The notes under the pieces: model-generated
Told to the model about the DNA's origin: nothing
The model's input: only the letters and a program-made list of their open reading frames with translations
The model's database searches: none
Position numbers and translations under genes: made by a program
NCBI RefSeq assembly: GCF_029094545.1
Contig: NZ_CP117835.1
Location: 538,001 to 602,000 of the forward strand
Reading direction: 5' to 3'
DNA length: 64,000 nucleotides
Source: Alkalihalophilus pseudofirmus
GTDB lineage: Bacteria > Bacillota > Bacilli > Bacillales > Bacillaceae_D
Shown: piece by piece, positions 9,452 through 17,723 of the stretch
Position numbering within the stretch: position 1 is the stretch's first letter
Layout of the letters: each line of letters starts with the position of its first letter

Positions 9452-10798
9452 TTGAAACAACAAGAACAATGGTCGTCAAAACTAGGGTTTATCTATGCGA
9501 CCGCTGGTACTGCAATCGGACTTGGAGCCATTTGGAAATTTCCTTATGTAGCTGGAACAAGCGGTGGGGGTGCTTTTTTCTTTTTATTTATTTTGTTTAC
9601 TGCACTTATCGGGCTGCCTCTATTAATTGGAGAATTTTTACTCGGCCGGCATACTGGAAAAGATGCTATTTCTACGTACAAACAATTAGCTCCTAAAACA
9701 GCATGGGTTTCAACAGGCTGGATCGGCGTGATTACATGTTTTATCGTTTTATCCTTTTATAGCGTAGTAGGAGGATGGAGTTTACTATATTTATTCCATT
9801 CTATTACAGGGCAATTGTCTGGACTGACAGTGGAACAATACGGTGAGCGCTTTGGTGAAATTATTGCGAACCCTGTGCCGACACTTGGGGCACAGCTGCT
9901 CTTTATTGTATTCACCATTCTCGTTGTATCAAAAGGTGTTCAAAAAGGGATTGAACGAGCTAGTAAGATTATGATGCCTGCGTTGTTTATTTTATTAATT
10001 ATTATTGCTATCAGGTCTCTTACATTAGAGGGTGCGATGGAAGGTGTGCGTTTCTTACTGCTTCCTGATGTATCAAATATTTCATCGGAAACAGTTTTAT
10101 TTGCATTAGGACAAGCATTCTTTGCTTTATCATTAGGTGTTTCCATTATGGTAACGTACAGCTCATACGTACCAAAAACACAAAGTCTGCCATTGTCAGC
10201 TGCATCAATTGGAATTATGAACATCTTTGTTGCTCTTTTATCAGGACTGATTATATTTCCTGGAGTCTTTACGTTCGGCCTTGAACCAAGTGAAGGGCCG
10301 CCGTTAATCTTTGTGGTACTTCCAGCCATTTTTGAACAAATGGTATTTGGTGAAATCTTTTTGATCGCATTCTTTATTTTATTTGTCTTTGCAGCACTTA
10401 CATCCGCTTTTTCAATGCTAGAGATTATTGTTGCGACACGAGTAAAAAAAGATATCACAAAACGCCCGAAAGTAAGCTGGATTGTAGGTCTTCTTATCTT
10501 CATATTAGGGATTCCTGCTTGTTTATCATACGGGGCACTGGCAGATGTACAGATATTCGGCCGGACGTTCTTTGATAACGCTGATTATTTGGTGAGTAAC
10601 ATCTTGATGCCTTTTGGTGCGCTGTTAATTTCAATCTTTATTCCTTTAAAGATGTCTAAAACAACGTTATTTGAAGAATTAAAACAAGGGTCTTCTATAG
10701 GGTCAAAATTATTTATGGTGTGGTACGTATTACTAAAATATGTGACGCCGCTTGCAATTATTGTTGTCTTTTTAGATGCCATAGGTATGTTTAGATAA
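9452..10798 (+). CDS. Sodium-dependent transporter, SNF family
   Basis: Sodium-coupled symporter of the neurotransmitter:sodium symporter (LeuT) fold, probably importing an amino acid or similar small solute. The first membrane segment carries [15 protein letters not shown] with the unwound GxGxxWxFPY sodium/substrate motif, followed by [12 protein letters not shown]. About 11-12 hydrophobic segments are visible, and the 448-residue length matches YocR/YhdH-type members. The frame is open to an ATG at 9359, but the family start aligns with [12 protein letters not shown]. The TTG at 9452 has GTGAGGAG at suitable spacing, so I chose it. The substrate is unknown. Confidence 0.85.
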   Translation: MKQQEQWSSKLGFIYATAGTAIGLGAIWKFPYVAGTSGGGAFFFLFILFTALIGLPLLIGEFLLGRHTGKDAISTYKQLAPKTAWVSTGWIGVITCFIVLSFYSVVGGWSLLYLFHSITGQLSGLTVEQYGERFGEIIANPVPTLGAQLLFIVFTILVVSKGVQKGIERASKIMMPALFILLIIIAIRSLTLEGAMEGVRFLLLPDVSNISSETVLFALGQAFFALSLGVSIMVTYSSYVPKTQSLPLSAASIGIMNIFVALLSGLIIFPGVFTFGLEPSEGPPLIFVVLPAIFEQMVFGEIFLIAFFILFVFAALTSAFSMLEIIVATRVKKDITKRPKVSWIVGLLIFILGIPACLSYGALADVQIFGRTFFDNADYLVSNILMPFGALLISIFIPLKMSKTTLFEELKQGSSIGSKLFMVWYVLLKYVTPLAIIVVFLDAIGMFR

Positions 10799-10807
10799 AA
10801 GGGAGTG

Positions 10808-10835
10808 GAGCAGTCTTTTAGGGGCTGCTCTTTTT
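10808..10835 (+). terminator. Terminator after the SNF transporter
   Basis: GAGCAG/CTGCTC stem (10808-10813 with 10825-10830), followed by a run of T. Confidence 0.8.
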
Positions 10836-10949
10836 GTAGCATAAATATGACATAATTTTCTGATTCATTTATGTTTTTCAAATCCTCTTAACGTGTTAAA
10901 ATAGGTAAACAAGAGATGCATCTAATGGCATCAATGGGGAGGGAACCTT

Positions 10950-11288
10950 ATGGAGACAAACAAATTTCAAGCTTACCTAAATGAACGGTTGGAAAAAGCA
11001 AAACAACAATTTGAACGAACAATTGATTGTAAACACACGGAATTTGATGACCTCTATCCTTACATGACTGAGCAGCCGCAATTCTTCTGGTATAAACGTT
11101 ATGTTGCTTGGCAAGAATTGTTGACAGTCGTTAGCATTACAGAAGACAATGAATTTGATTGGAAGTCACTGTTTACCGACAAGCAGAAATCCTACATTGA
11201 ATCACGCATTTTGGACGCAAAAGTTCTTGATGATTGGTATGAGATGCAAGAAGAAAAAGAAGCGGAGCAATCAGCTCAAAATGAATAA
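10950..11288 (+). CDS. Hypothetical 112-aa protein
   Basis: Soluble, acidic, mostly helical protein rich in aromatic residues in the middle (PQFFWYKRYVAWQEL). I do not recognise it. It has a good GGGGAGGG ribosome site and its own C/G-rich terminator hairpin at 11296-11322. No membrane segment or signal. It is probably a genus-level conserved protein; nothing around it hints at function. Confidence 0.65.
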   Translation: METNKFQAYLNERLEKAKQQFERTIDCKHTEFDDLYPYMTEQPQFFWYKRYVAWQELLTVVSITEDNEFDWKSLFTDKQKSYIESRILDAKVLDDWYEMQEEKEAEQSAQNE

Positions 11289-11295
11289 ATATCAG

Positions 11296-11326
11296 CCCCC
11301 TAAGTACTTGAGGCTTAGGGGGTTCC
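11296..11326 (+). terminator. Terminator after the 112-aa gene
   Basis: CCCCCTAAG (11296-11304) pairs perfectly with CTTAGGGGG (11314-11322), then TTCCTT. It lies upstream of the deacetylase start at 11350, which supports that later start. Confidence 0.65.
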
Positions 11327-11349
11327 TTATGTATTGGAGTGGTTATAAA

Positions 11350-12231
11350 TTGAGAAGGTTAGGGTTTATAGTACTAGCGTTGATATTCGTTTTGATCATT
11401 CAAGCATGTAAAGTAGGTGAAGAGCCCTCAGATGATGAATCTGAGAATGTGCCATCTAAAGAGGAAGCGGCTCCTAAAGAAGAAGATCAGCCCGATGTGA
11501 ATCAGAGGGAGGTGGAAGAGACTACGCTCAATTACGATCTTGATCTGAGCCCATTTGAACGTGAACCTAGTCAGTGGGGCGAAAATGTTGATGGAGTGAA
11601 AACGAGAATGGATACAGATGAACAGCAGATCGCACTGACGTTTGATGCTTGCGGTGGTCCGTATGGGAATGGCTATGATGAAGAACTGATCACATACTTA
11701 CTAGAAGCCCAGATACCTGCTACGTTATTTGTAAATCAGCGATGGATTGATGAAAATGAAGAGCTCTTTCTAATGTTAGCGGATGAGCCTTTGTTTCAAA
11801 TTGAGAATCACGGAACACAGCATATACCACTTTCGGTAAACGGAGGAACGGCATGGGGCATAGAAGCAACAGAAAGCCCGAAAGAAGCACAGCAGGAAGT
11901 ATTGGGCAACCATAAACGAGTGTATGAGCTGACAGGGAAAGAAATGTCTTTGTTTCGCTCAGGAACGGCCTATTATGATGAAGTGGCTGTCAGTCTCGTT
12001 GAAGCTCTAGGGTATGAAGTCGTGAATTTTGACATTCTAGGTGATGCAGGGGCAACGTTTAGCAAGGAACAAGTAACGAACGCATTACTTCAAGCCCAGC
12101 CGGGCTCCATTGCTCTTTTGCATATGAATCAACCGCAAAGTGGAACGGCAGGCGGGGTAAAGGAAGCTGTCCCGCTTCTTAAAGAAAAGGGGTTTGAATT
12201 TGTACAGCTTCAAGATGTTGAGTTGAAGTAA
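11350..12231 (+). CDS. Polysaccharide deacetylase, probable lipoprotein
   Basis: NodB-type carbohydrate esterase 4 domain exported to the cell surface. From the TTG start (GGAGTGG 7 bases ahead) the N-terminus is a short basic-hydrophobic signal ending in LIIQAC, a loose lipobox with Cys about residue 19. An acidic Glu/Pro-rich linker of about 60 residues follows. The catalytic domain has LTFDACGG (the metal Asp, with Ala replacing the usual second Asp), HGTQH as the zinc His pair, FRSG and LLHMNQP. The frame extends upstream to 11149, but that part overlaps the preceding gene and its terminator. Substrate, peptidoglycan or other glycan, is not determinable. Confidence 0.8.
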   Translation: MRRLGFIVLALIFVLIIQACKVGEEPSDDESENVPSKEEAAPKEEDQPDVNQREVEETTLNYDLDLSPFEREPSQWGENVDGVKTRMDTDEQQIALTFDACGGPYGNGYDEELITYLLEAQIPATLFVNQRWIDENEELFLMLADEPLFQIENHGTQHIPLSVNGGTAWGIEATESPKEAQQEVLGNHKRVYELTGKEMSLFRSGTAYYDEVAVSLVEALGYEVVNFDILGDAGATFSKEQVTNALLQAQPGSIALLHMNQPQSGTAGGVKEAVPLLKEKGFEFVQLQDVELK

Positions 12232-12340
12232 AGTTTAGACATACTTAACGCCGGGGTGGACTTCTTTCTGAGAATAGTGAAACTTAGTTATGTCAGAAAT
12301 CAGTTCAAGTGAAAAAACAAAAAATGCAGTGTAGGCGTAG
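12232..12340. other. Gene-free stretch before the palindromic repeat
   Basis: No gene, promoter or clear hairpin recognised. Short open frames further on lie wholly within the repeats and are not believable. Confidence 0.4.
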
Positions 12341-12466
12341 GATCACCGCTCCTGAAATATGCTTCGCTTTCCGCGGTGAGCTGCTGAGCTTCCTCGGGCT
12401 TTTTTGCCCTGTGGGATCTCAGCCCTGCTCTAGGCACCGCAGGAGTCTTCACATATTTCATCCGCT
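12341..12466 (-). repeat. GC-rich palindromic repeat, copy A (minus orientation)
   Basis: Reverse-complement copy of the element at 12611-12745. Shared words are GACTCC, GATCCCACAGGGC, GCCCGAGGAAGCTC and CGCGGAAAGCG. It contains its own inverted arms (CCGAGGAAGCTC region). Its outer flank (TTCATCCGCT, then GGAACGATTTAGTTA near 12494) recurs beside copy C at 33 kb. Confidence 0.8.
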
Positions 12467-12610
12467 ATGTTACTTGCTTCGTCCATTTATTTAGTGGAAC
12501 GATTTAGTTATGTACCACTTCAAATTATACGAAAGCAGATATTATTAGGTTAATCGGCTAAGATCACTGAACTGCTCCTTATAAAAATGGGAGCAACTTA
12601 ACCAAATCCC

Positions 12611-12745
12611 TTCCTCCGTTGATTGGAGCGGAAGGCGCCGACTCCAGCGGGATGCGCGTGACCAGGGAGATCCCACAGGGCGAAAGCCCGAGGAAGCTCC
12701 CGGGCTTTCGCCCGCGGAAAGCGTGCGCCTGCAGCGGAGATCAAC
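12611..12745 (+). repeat. GC-rich palindromic repeat, copy B (plus orientation)
   Basis: Begins TTCCTCCGTTGATTGGAGCG and ends GCAGCGGAGATCAAC. Nearly the same sequence occurs at 33431-33569. The middle holds a perfect hairpin, GGCGAAAGCCCG with CGGGCTTTCGCC. Base composition is much more GC-rich than its surroundings. Confidence 0.85.
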
Positions 12746-12780
12746 CACTGCTGCAAGGCAAGCCTAGTTATTAACCCGAA

Positions 12781-13947
12781 CTAAAGCAACGCTACTCCAC
12801 CTTCCTTTTTTTGAAGACCGTGAACAATTTCAATGATTTTATTTGCCGTATAGGTAATTTGTTCGCTGGTCGTGCTTCTGCCTAGAGAAATGCGAAAGTA
12901 GCGGTTAATATCCTGTTCGGTTTTTTGTAATGCAATCATTGTTTTTGATGGGGTTTGACTTCCTATTTGACAGGCTGTTCCGGTAGAGATCTGAATATGG
13001 TGCCGGTCAAGCATCTGCATCATCCATTGACCTTCAATGCCCTCTATCGAAAGTCCGATGATTGAAGGGAGCTGCCTATCTTTTGCTGTACTCCCCTCAA
13101 CTTTAAAAGAAATGCCTGCGTTAGACAGTGCAGATAATAATTGCTCTCTAAGCTTCCAAAAATGATCAAGCTGCTGACTAAGCGTTTCCTGAATCTCCAG
13201 TGCAGCTGTAGTGAAGGCAGCTATTCCAGGCAGGTCAATCGTTCCTTGCCTAAATCCATTTTGATGATGAGTGAAGGGAAGAGTCGGACTCCAAGCGGTT
13301 TGTTTGTTGATGTAAGCAGCACCGACTCCTTTAGGGCCGTAAATTTTATGGCTGGCCACTGAAATGGCATCAAGCTGGTAACAACGGACATTAAGCGGAA
13401 GCTTTCCGAAAGATTGCACACAATCACTATGGAAAATGATATTCTTCTCTTTCAATATGGCTCCAATCTCTTTAAGCGGTTGAATGGAACCTGTTTCTGA
13501 ATTGACGTGCTGAATCGAAGCTAAAACCGTATCGCTTCGAATGGATTCTTTAAGATCGGCAATAGATATCAAGCCCTCACTTGAAACAGGTAAGTACGTA
13601 ACTTCCACTCTTTGCTCTTCTAGCTTTTGAAAAAAGGATAAGACAGAAGGGTGTTCAATAGAGGAAGTGATCACATGACTTCCTCTTGTTTTAATAGATT
13701 TGAATAAACTTTCTAATAGTAATTGATTTGCCTCAGAACCGCTACCGGTAAAGTAGATTTCACCCCCCTCGCAATCAAGAAGTTCTCCCATTTCTTTTTT
13801 ACATATCTCAAATAAATGCCTTGCCTCTTCACCCTCTTCATGAAGGCTCTGGGTGTTGGCAAAATAATGTTCACTCGCACGAATCCATGCATCGATCGCT
13901 TGTTTTGAAATAGGGGTTGTTGCGGCATGGTCTAAATAGATCAACAT
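12781..13947 (-). CDS. nifS: NifS-like cysteine desulfurase for NAD synthesis
   Basis: PLP enzyme that removes sulfur from cysteine; in Bacillus this copy is thought to supply sulfur for the [4Fe-4S] cluster of NadA. It has LDHAATTP at the N-terminus, the PLP lysine in SHKIYGPKG, and the catalytic Cys in GTACQIGS near residue 325. The 388 residues are full length. The ATG at 13947 is 5 bases from AGGAG; an upstream GTG lies inside that site. It is divergent from nadBCA, as in B. subtilis. No nadR (yrxA) gene lies beside it; the left flank is repeat sequence. Confidence 0.92.
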   Translation of the reverse strand: MLIYLDHAATTPISKQAIDAWIRASEHYFANTQSLHEEGEEARHLFEICKKEMGELLDCEGGEIYFTGSGSEANQLLLESLFKSIKTRGSHVITSSIEHPSVLSFFQKLEEQRVEVTYLPVSSEGLISIADLKESIRSDTVLASIQHVNSETGSIQPLKEIGAILKEKNIIFHSDCVQSFGKLPLNVRCYQLDAISVASHKIYGPKGVGAAYINKQTAWSPTLPFTHHQNGFRQGTIDLPGIAAFTTAALEIQETLSQQLDHFWKLREQLLSALSNAGISFKVEGSTAKDRQLPSIIGLSIEGIEGQWMMQMLDRHHIQISTGTACQIGSQTPSKTMIALQKTEQDINRYFRISLGRSTTSEQITYTANKIIEIVHGLQKKEGGVALL

Positions 13948-13969
13948 CCTCACTCCTGTTAGTTAAGTC

Positions 13970-14012
13970 TTGTCTTTAGTTTAATTTTATGTAAATATAG
14001 GTGTCAAGACAC
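13970..14012. promoter_or_regulatory. nifS/nadB divergent promoters and candidate NadR operator
   Basis: On the minus strand TTGACA (14007-14002), 18 bp, then TAAACT (13983-13978) reads toward nifS. On the plus strand TTGTCT (13970-13975) begins a weaker promoter toward nadB. The palindrome GTGTC-AA-GACAC (14001-14012) covers the nifS -35 box and the nadB start region. A related word, AGTCTTGTCT, lies at 13966-13975. This fits a niacin-responsive NadR/YrxA-type operator, by analogy. Confidence 0.55.
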
Positions 14013-14033
14013 ATGTAAAGAATGGGTGGTTGC

Positions 14034-15620
14034 ATGTTGAAAACAGATGTACTAATCATTGGCGGGGGACTGGCAGCCGTCGTATGTGCATTGAAGCTCG
14101 TTGACCGCTACGAAGTAACGATAGCTATGAAAGGGTCGATTGAGAGCGGTAATTCATGGAGGGCTCAAGGAGGGATTGCAGCAGCACTTTCATCTTTAGA
14201 TCATCCATTTATTCACTATAAAGACACGATGAAGGCTGGTTGTTATCAAAATAATAAGCAGCTAGTAGAAATGCTTGTCAAAGAAGGGCCAAGGCGGCTG
14301 AGAGGTTGGATGAAAGAAGGACTTACCTTTGATCAAACGATGGATGGGGAGCTTCTTCTCGGTCAAGAAGGAGCCCATTCGATCCGGCGAATCGTACATA
14401 ACCAAGGGGATCAGACAGGGAAAGTCTGCATGAGTTATTTTTGGAGTAAACTGCAGCAAAAAAAGGTCCGTATTCTATCACATTATCAAGCGATTGATTT
14501 AATTGCAGAGAATGAGGTTTGTGATGGTGCCTGGTTTAAGAATAAGCAAAATGAATTAATAGAAGTCAGAGCCTCTGCAACAATCCTAGCAACAGGTGGA
14601 ATTGGAGGATTATACGAAGCGACAACGAATGATCCGTCTTTAATAGGCGAAGGTTTAGTAATGGCTTATAGAGCAGGTGCTATTTTGAGAGATTTAGAGT
14701 TTATTCAGTTCCATCCTACGCTCATTTATTCACAAGGAAGGACTGCGGGATTAGCATCAGAGGCTTTAAGAGGAGAAGGAGCTCGGCTTGTGGATCAAGA
14801 TGGTACTCCTATTATGGATGGAAGAGACGACCGTGGTGACCTTGCCCCAAGAGATGTGGTGGCACGGGTAATTTACGAGTATACAAAAAAAGAGGAGCCC
14901 ATTTTCTTAGATATTTCACCCATTCCTAACTTTAAAGATAAATTTCCTCAGATTACCAGCTTATGCAATCAAGCTCAAGTTGATTTAGAAAAGCAGCTTA
15001 TTCCTGTATGTCCAGGCGCACATTTTCATATGGGCGGAGTGGAGACGAATACGAACGGGGCCGCTTCTATAGCAAACTTATATGCGGTAGGAGAAGTGAG
15101 CGGGAATAATGCTCACGGGGCAAATAGGCTCGCAAGCAATTCGCTGTTAGAGGCTCTTGTATTCGGTGAACGTTTAGGAGAATTCCTTTTGAGCCAACCG
15201 CTTAAAAGAGAGCTGACTAGGGACCATAATCGATATATTCGTGCTGAGGAAGTCGATGACCCTTCTGCATTGCCTTCTAAAAATGAGTTGAAACGCAAAG
15301 TAACACAAGCTTTAGGCATTACCCGCACCAGCCACGATCTAGAACAGTTACTTTCATGGTTAGGAAGCTTTAGACAATTTGATCAAGACGTATACAGGCG
15401 GGTGAATTGGACGAGAGAACAAATAGAAATAGATACGATGTGTACTGCTGCAATGCTGATTGCCAAGTCTGCACTAGCACGAAAAGAGAGCTTGGGAGCA
15501 CATTTTCGAAATGATTCACAAGAGATAGGCAGGATGCCAATGAACCCCCAAGCTATGATGCAGGCAAGAGGCGATATATGGGCAAAACCTGTGAAGGAGA
15601 AGGAGAGGGTGTTGAAGTGA
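14034..15620 (+). CDS. nadB: L-aspartate oxidase
   Basis: FAD flavoprotein that oxidises L-aspartate to iminoaspartate, the first step of de novo NAD synthesis. The N-terminal Rossmann motif is VLIIGGGLAAVVCALKL. Family marks are AQGGIAAALSS, GQEGAHSIRRI, the FQFHPT-type segment EFIQFHPTLIY, SEALRGEGARL and GANRLASNSLLEALVFG. 528 residues from the ATG at 14034 (GGGTGG ahead); an upstream in-frame ATG at 14022 is less well served. First gene of nadBCA; its stop overlaps the nadC start by 4 bases. Confidence 0.95.
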   Translation: MLKTDVLIIGGGLAAVVCALKLVDRYEVTIAMKGSIESGNSWRAQGGIAAALSSLDHPFIHYKDTMKAGCYQNNKQLVEMLVKEGPRRLRGWMKEGLTFDQTMDGELLLGQEGAHSIRRIVHNQGDQTGKVCMSYFWSKLQQKKVRILSHYQAIDLIAENEVCDGAWFKNKQNELIEVRASATILATGGIGGLYEATTNDPSLIGEGLVMAYRAGAILRDLEFIQFHPTLIYSQGRTAGLASEALRGEGARLVDQDGTPIMDGRDDRGDLAPRDVVARVIYEYTKKEEPIFLDISPIPNFKDKFPQITSLCNQAQVDLEKQLIPVCPGAHFHMGGVETNTNGAASIANLYAVGEVSGNNAHGANRLASNSLLEALVFGERLGEFLLSQPLKRELTRDHNRYIRAEEVDDPSALPSKNELKRKVTQALGITRTSHDLEQLLSWLGSFRQFDQDVYRRVNWTREQIEIDTMCTAAMLIAKSALARKESLGAHFRNDSQEIGRMPMNPQAMMQARGDIWAKPVKEKERVLK

Positions 15621-16471
15621 ACAAACTTATGTTAAGGGAGCAATTAATTCAGTTTTTTTCAGAAGATATCGGACATGGAGATCTAACATCAGAAGCTATC
15701 TTTGATAATGAAAAAGGTAAGGCTTATTTTCTGGCAAAGGATGAAGGGATTTTTTGCGGAGAAGAGGTTATTTTTTCTGCCTATCAGTTATTCGATCCTG
15801 CTATTGAGGTGATTATGCACAAGAAAGACGGGGATGCAGTCAGGGGTGGCGAGATAATCTGTGAAGTCTATGGCAAAGCTCGTGATCTATTAACCTCTGA
15901 GCGAGTGATCTTAAATATTATTCAGCGCCTTTCAGGGATTGCCACAGAAACGAACAAAGCGGTTAAGAAAATGGAAGGAACATCAATTCGAATTTGTGAT
16001 ACACGAAAAACAACACCAGGTCTACGCATGCTAGAAAAACACGCGGTAACATGCGGCGGCGGGTTTAATCACCGTTTTGGGCTGCATGATGCGGTGTTAA
16101 TAAAAGATAATCATATTGCTCAATGCGGAGGAGATTTAGATACGGCCGTGAAACGAGTAAAAGAGAAGCTCGGCCATATGGTGAAAGTTGAAGTAGAGGT
16201 TGAGTCGCGTGAAGAGGTAAAGAGAGCCGTTACAACAAACGTAGATGTGATTATGTTTGATAACTGTTCTCCAACTGAAGCAAAAGAATGGCGAAAGCTT
16301 GTCCCTGATTCCATAGTGGTCGAATTATCAGGAGGGATTACGCTTCATCAATTAGAAGAGTATGTTCACACAGGGGTCGACTATATTTCGATGGGGGCCC
16401 TGACGCATTCGGTTAAGGCGTTAGATATCAGTCTGGATGTTTTAGTGAAAGAAGGTGTGTCCCATGCTTAA
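15617..16471 (+). CDS. nadC: Quinolinate phosphoribosyltransferase (nicotinate-nucleotide pyrophosphorylase)
   Basis: Converts quinolinate and PRPP to nicotinic acid mononucleotide with loss of CO2. The signatures are present: EDIGHGDLTSEAIF, ERVILNIIQRLSGIAT, TRKTTPGLRMLEKHAV (PRPP/quinolinate binding), GLHDAVLIKDNHI and VDVIMFDNCSP. I chose the GTG at 15617, overlapping the nadB stop in GTGA, with GAGGG upstream; this gives 284 residues, the usual length. A further upstream frame lies inside nadB. Its end overlaps nadA, so the three genes are translationally coupled. Confidence 0.94.
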   Translation: MNKLMLREQLIQFFSEDIGHGDLTSEAIFDNEKGKAYFLAKDEGIFCGEEVIFSAYQLFDPAIEVIMHKKDGDAVRGGEIICEVYGKARDLLTSERVILNIIQRLSGIATETNKAVKKMEGTSIRICDTRKTTPGLRMLEKHAVTCGGGFNHRFGLHDAVLIKDNHIAQCGGDLDTAVKRVKEKLGHMVKVEVEVESREEVKRAVTTNVDVIMFDNCSPTEAKEWRKLVPDSIVVELSGGITLHQLEEYVHTGVDYISMGALTHSVKALDISLDVLVKEGVSHA

Positions 16472-17570
16472 GATGGATCTTTTTTCAAAAGCAGGCCCAA
16501 CAATCCCAGCGTATTACAAACAAATGAGTGACCAAGATTTAATAAAAAGAGCATCCTATATAAAAAGTGAGCTCGGTGATACGTTGTTTATTCCTGGTCA
16601 TCATTATCAAAAAGATGAAGTCATTCAATTTGCTGATGTGACAGGTGATTCCCTGCAGCTTGCAAGGCTGTCTGCTTCCAATCAGACAGCACGCTACATT
16701 GTGTTTTGCGGGGTTCATTTTATGGCAGAAACAGCAGATATCTTAACGAATGACGAACAAACAGTCATTCTCCCTGACATGCGGGCGGGCTGTTCGATGG
16801 CCGACATGGCAACAAAAGATCAGACAGAAGCTGCATGGGAAAAATTAACCGACGAATTTGGAGATACGATAATCCCGTTAACCTATGTGAATTCTTCGGC
16901 TGAAATAAAAGCATTTGTTGGCAGGAACGGGGGAGCGACGGTAACCTCTTCTAATGCAAAAGCGATGCTTGAATGGGCTTTTACAAAAAAGAAACGCATA
17001 TTATTTCTGCCTGATCAGCACTTAGGGAGGAATACGGCATATGAACTAGGGATTCCCCTTGATGAGATGGTCATATGGAATCAACTAACTGAGGAAGTAG
17101 AAGGCTCTTGTAAGAAGGATAAAGTGAAAATGATTTTATGGAAGGGACACTGCTCGGTTCATGAGAAGTTCCGCCTAGAACATGTACACAAGATAAGAGC
17201 AGAAGAGCCTGAACGTAAAATCATTGTTCATCCGGAGTGTACATGGGATGTGGTTGATGCGAGTGATGATGCAGGTTCCACAAAGTATATCATTGATCAA
17301 ATCAAAGCGGCTCCAAAGGGGACAAAGTGGGCAATCGGAACGGAAATGAATCTAGTGAATCGATTAATGAACACGCATCCAGATCAGTCCATCCGCTCAC
17401 TTAATCCTGATATGTGCCCGTGTTTAACAATGAACCGGATTGATCTTCCTCATTTTGTATGGACGCTTGAACAAATAGCAGAAGAACAGCCTGTAAATGT
17501 CATAAAAGTAGACGAAGAAACAGCCCAATCGGCTAAACTGGCTATTGAGCGTATGTTTACTTGTGTATAA
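16464..17570 (+). CDS. nadA: Quinolinate synthase A
   Basis: [4Fe-4S] enzyme that condenses iminoaspartate with dihydroxyacetone phosphate to quinolinate. The 368 residues equal the B. subtilis protein. Likely cluster ligands are the Cys in FCGVHFMAETAD, the Cys in HPECTWDV and one of the pair in PDMCPCLTMNR; GHHYQKDEVIQFAD and AGSTKYII are also typical. The ATG at 16464 overlaps the nadC end and has AAGGTG upstream. Last gene of the operon, followed at once by a strong terminator. Cluster assembly probably needs the divergent NifS. Confidence 0.95.
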   Translation: MLKMDLFSKAGPTIPAYYKQMSDQDLIKRASYIKSELGDTLFIPGHHYQKDEVIQFADVTGDSLQLARLSASNQTARYIVFCGVHFMAETADILTNDEQTVILPDMRAGCSMADMATKDQTEAAWEKLTDEFGDTIIPLTYVNSSAEIKAFVGRNGGATVTSSNAKAMLEWAFTKKKRILFLPDQHLGRNTAYELGIPLDEMVIWNQLTEEVEGSCKKDKVKMILWKGHCSVHEKFRLEHVHKIRAEEPERKIIVHPECTWDVVDASDDAGSTKYIIDQIKAAPKGTKWAIGTEMNLVNRLMNTHPDQSIRSLNPDMCPCLTMNRIDLPHFVWTLEQIAEEQPVNVIKVDEETAQSAKLAIERMFTCV

Positions 17571-17583
17571 ATACATTAAGGAA

Positions 17584-17616
17584 AGCTGCAGACTAAACGA
17601 GTCTGCAGCTTTTTTG
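17584..17616 (+). terminator. Terminator of nadBCA
   Basis: Perfect 11-bp stem AGCTGCAGACT/AGTCTGCAGCT with a 5-base loop and a T6 tail. Confidence 0.92.
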
Positions 17617-17672
17617 TCAGTGATTTTTTTAGTGAAACGAAAGATTTATGATTAACCTTTATGTAAGAAGCG

Positions 17673-17681
17673 TGATATAAT
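17673..17681 (+). promoter_or_regulatory. Extended -10 promoter of norM
   Basis: TGATATAAT is a perfect TATAAT with the TGn extension, 42 bp upstream of the start. No good -35 box is seen, which is common for extended -10 promoters. Confidence 0.55.
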
Positions 17682-17723
17682 GGCATAGTTTTTATACAAG
17701 AAGGGGTGGCAAGGAGGAGTAAG

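Noticed and set aside
12309-12748. Short open frames of 61-67 aa on both strands
   Set aside because: They lie inside GC-rich palindromic repeats, where stop codons are rare by composition; similar frames recur at the other copies.
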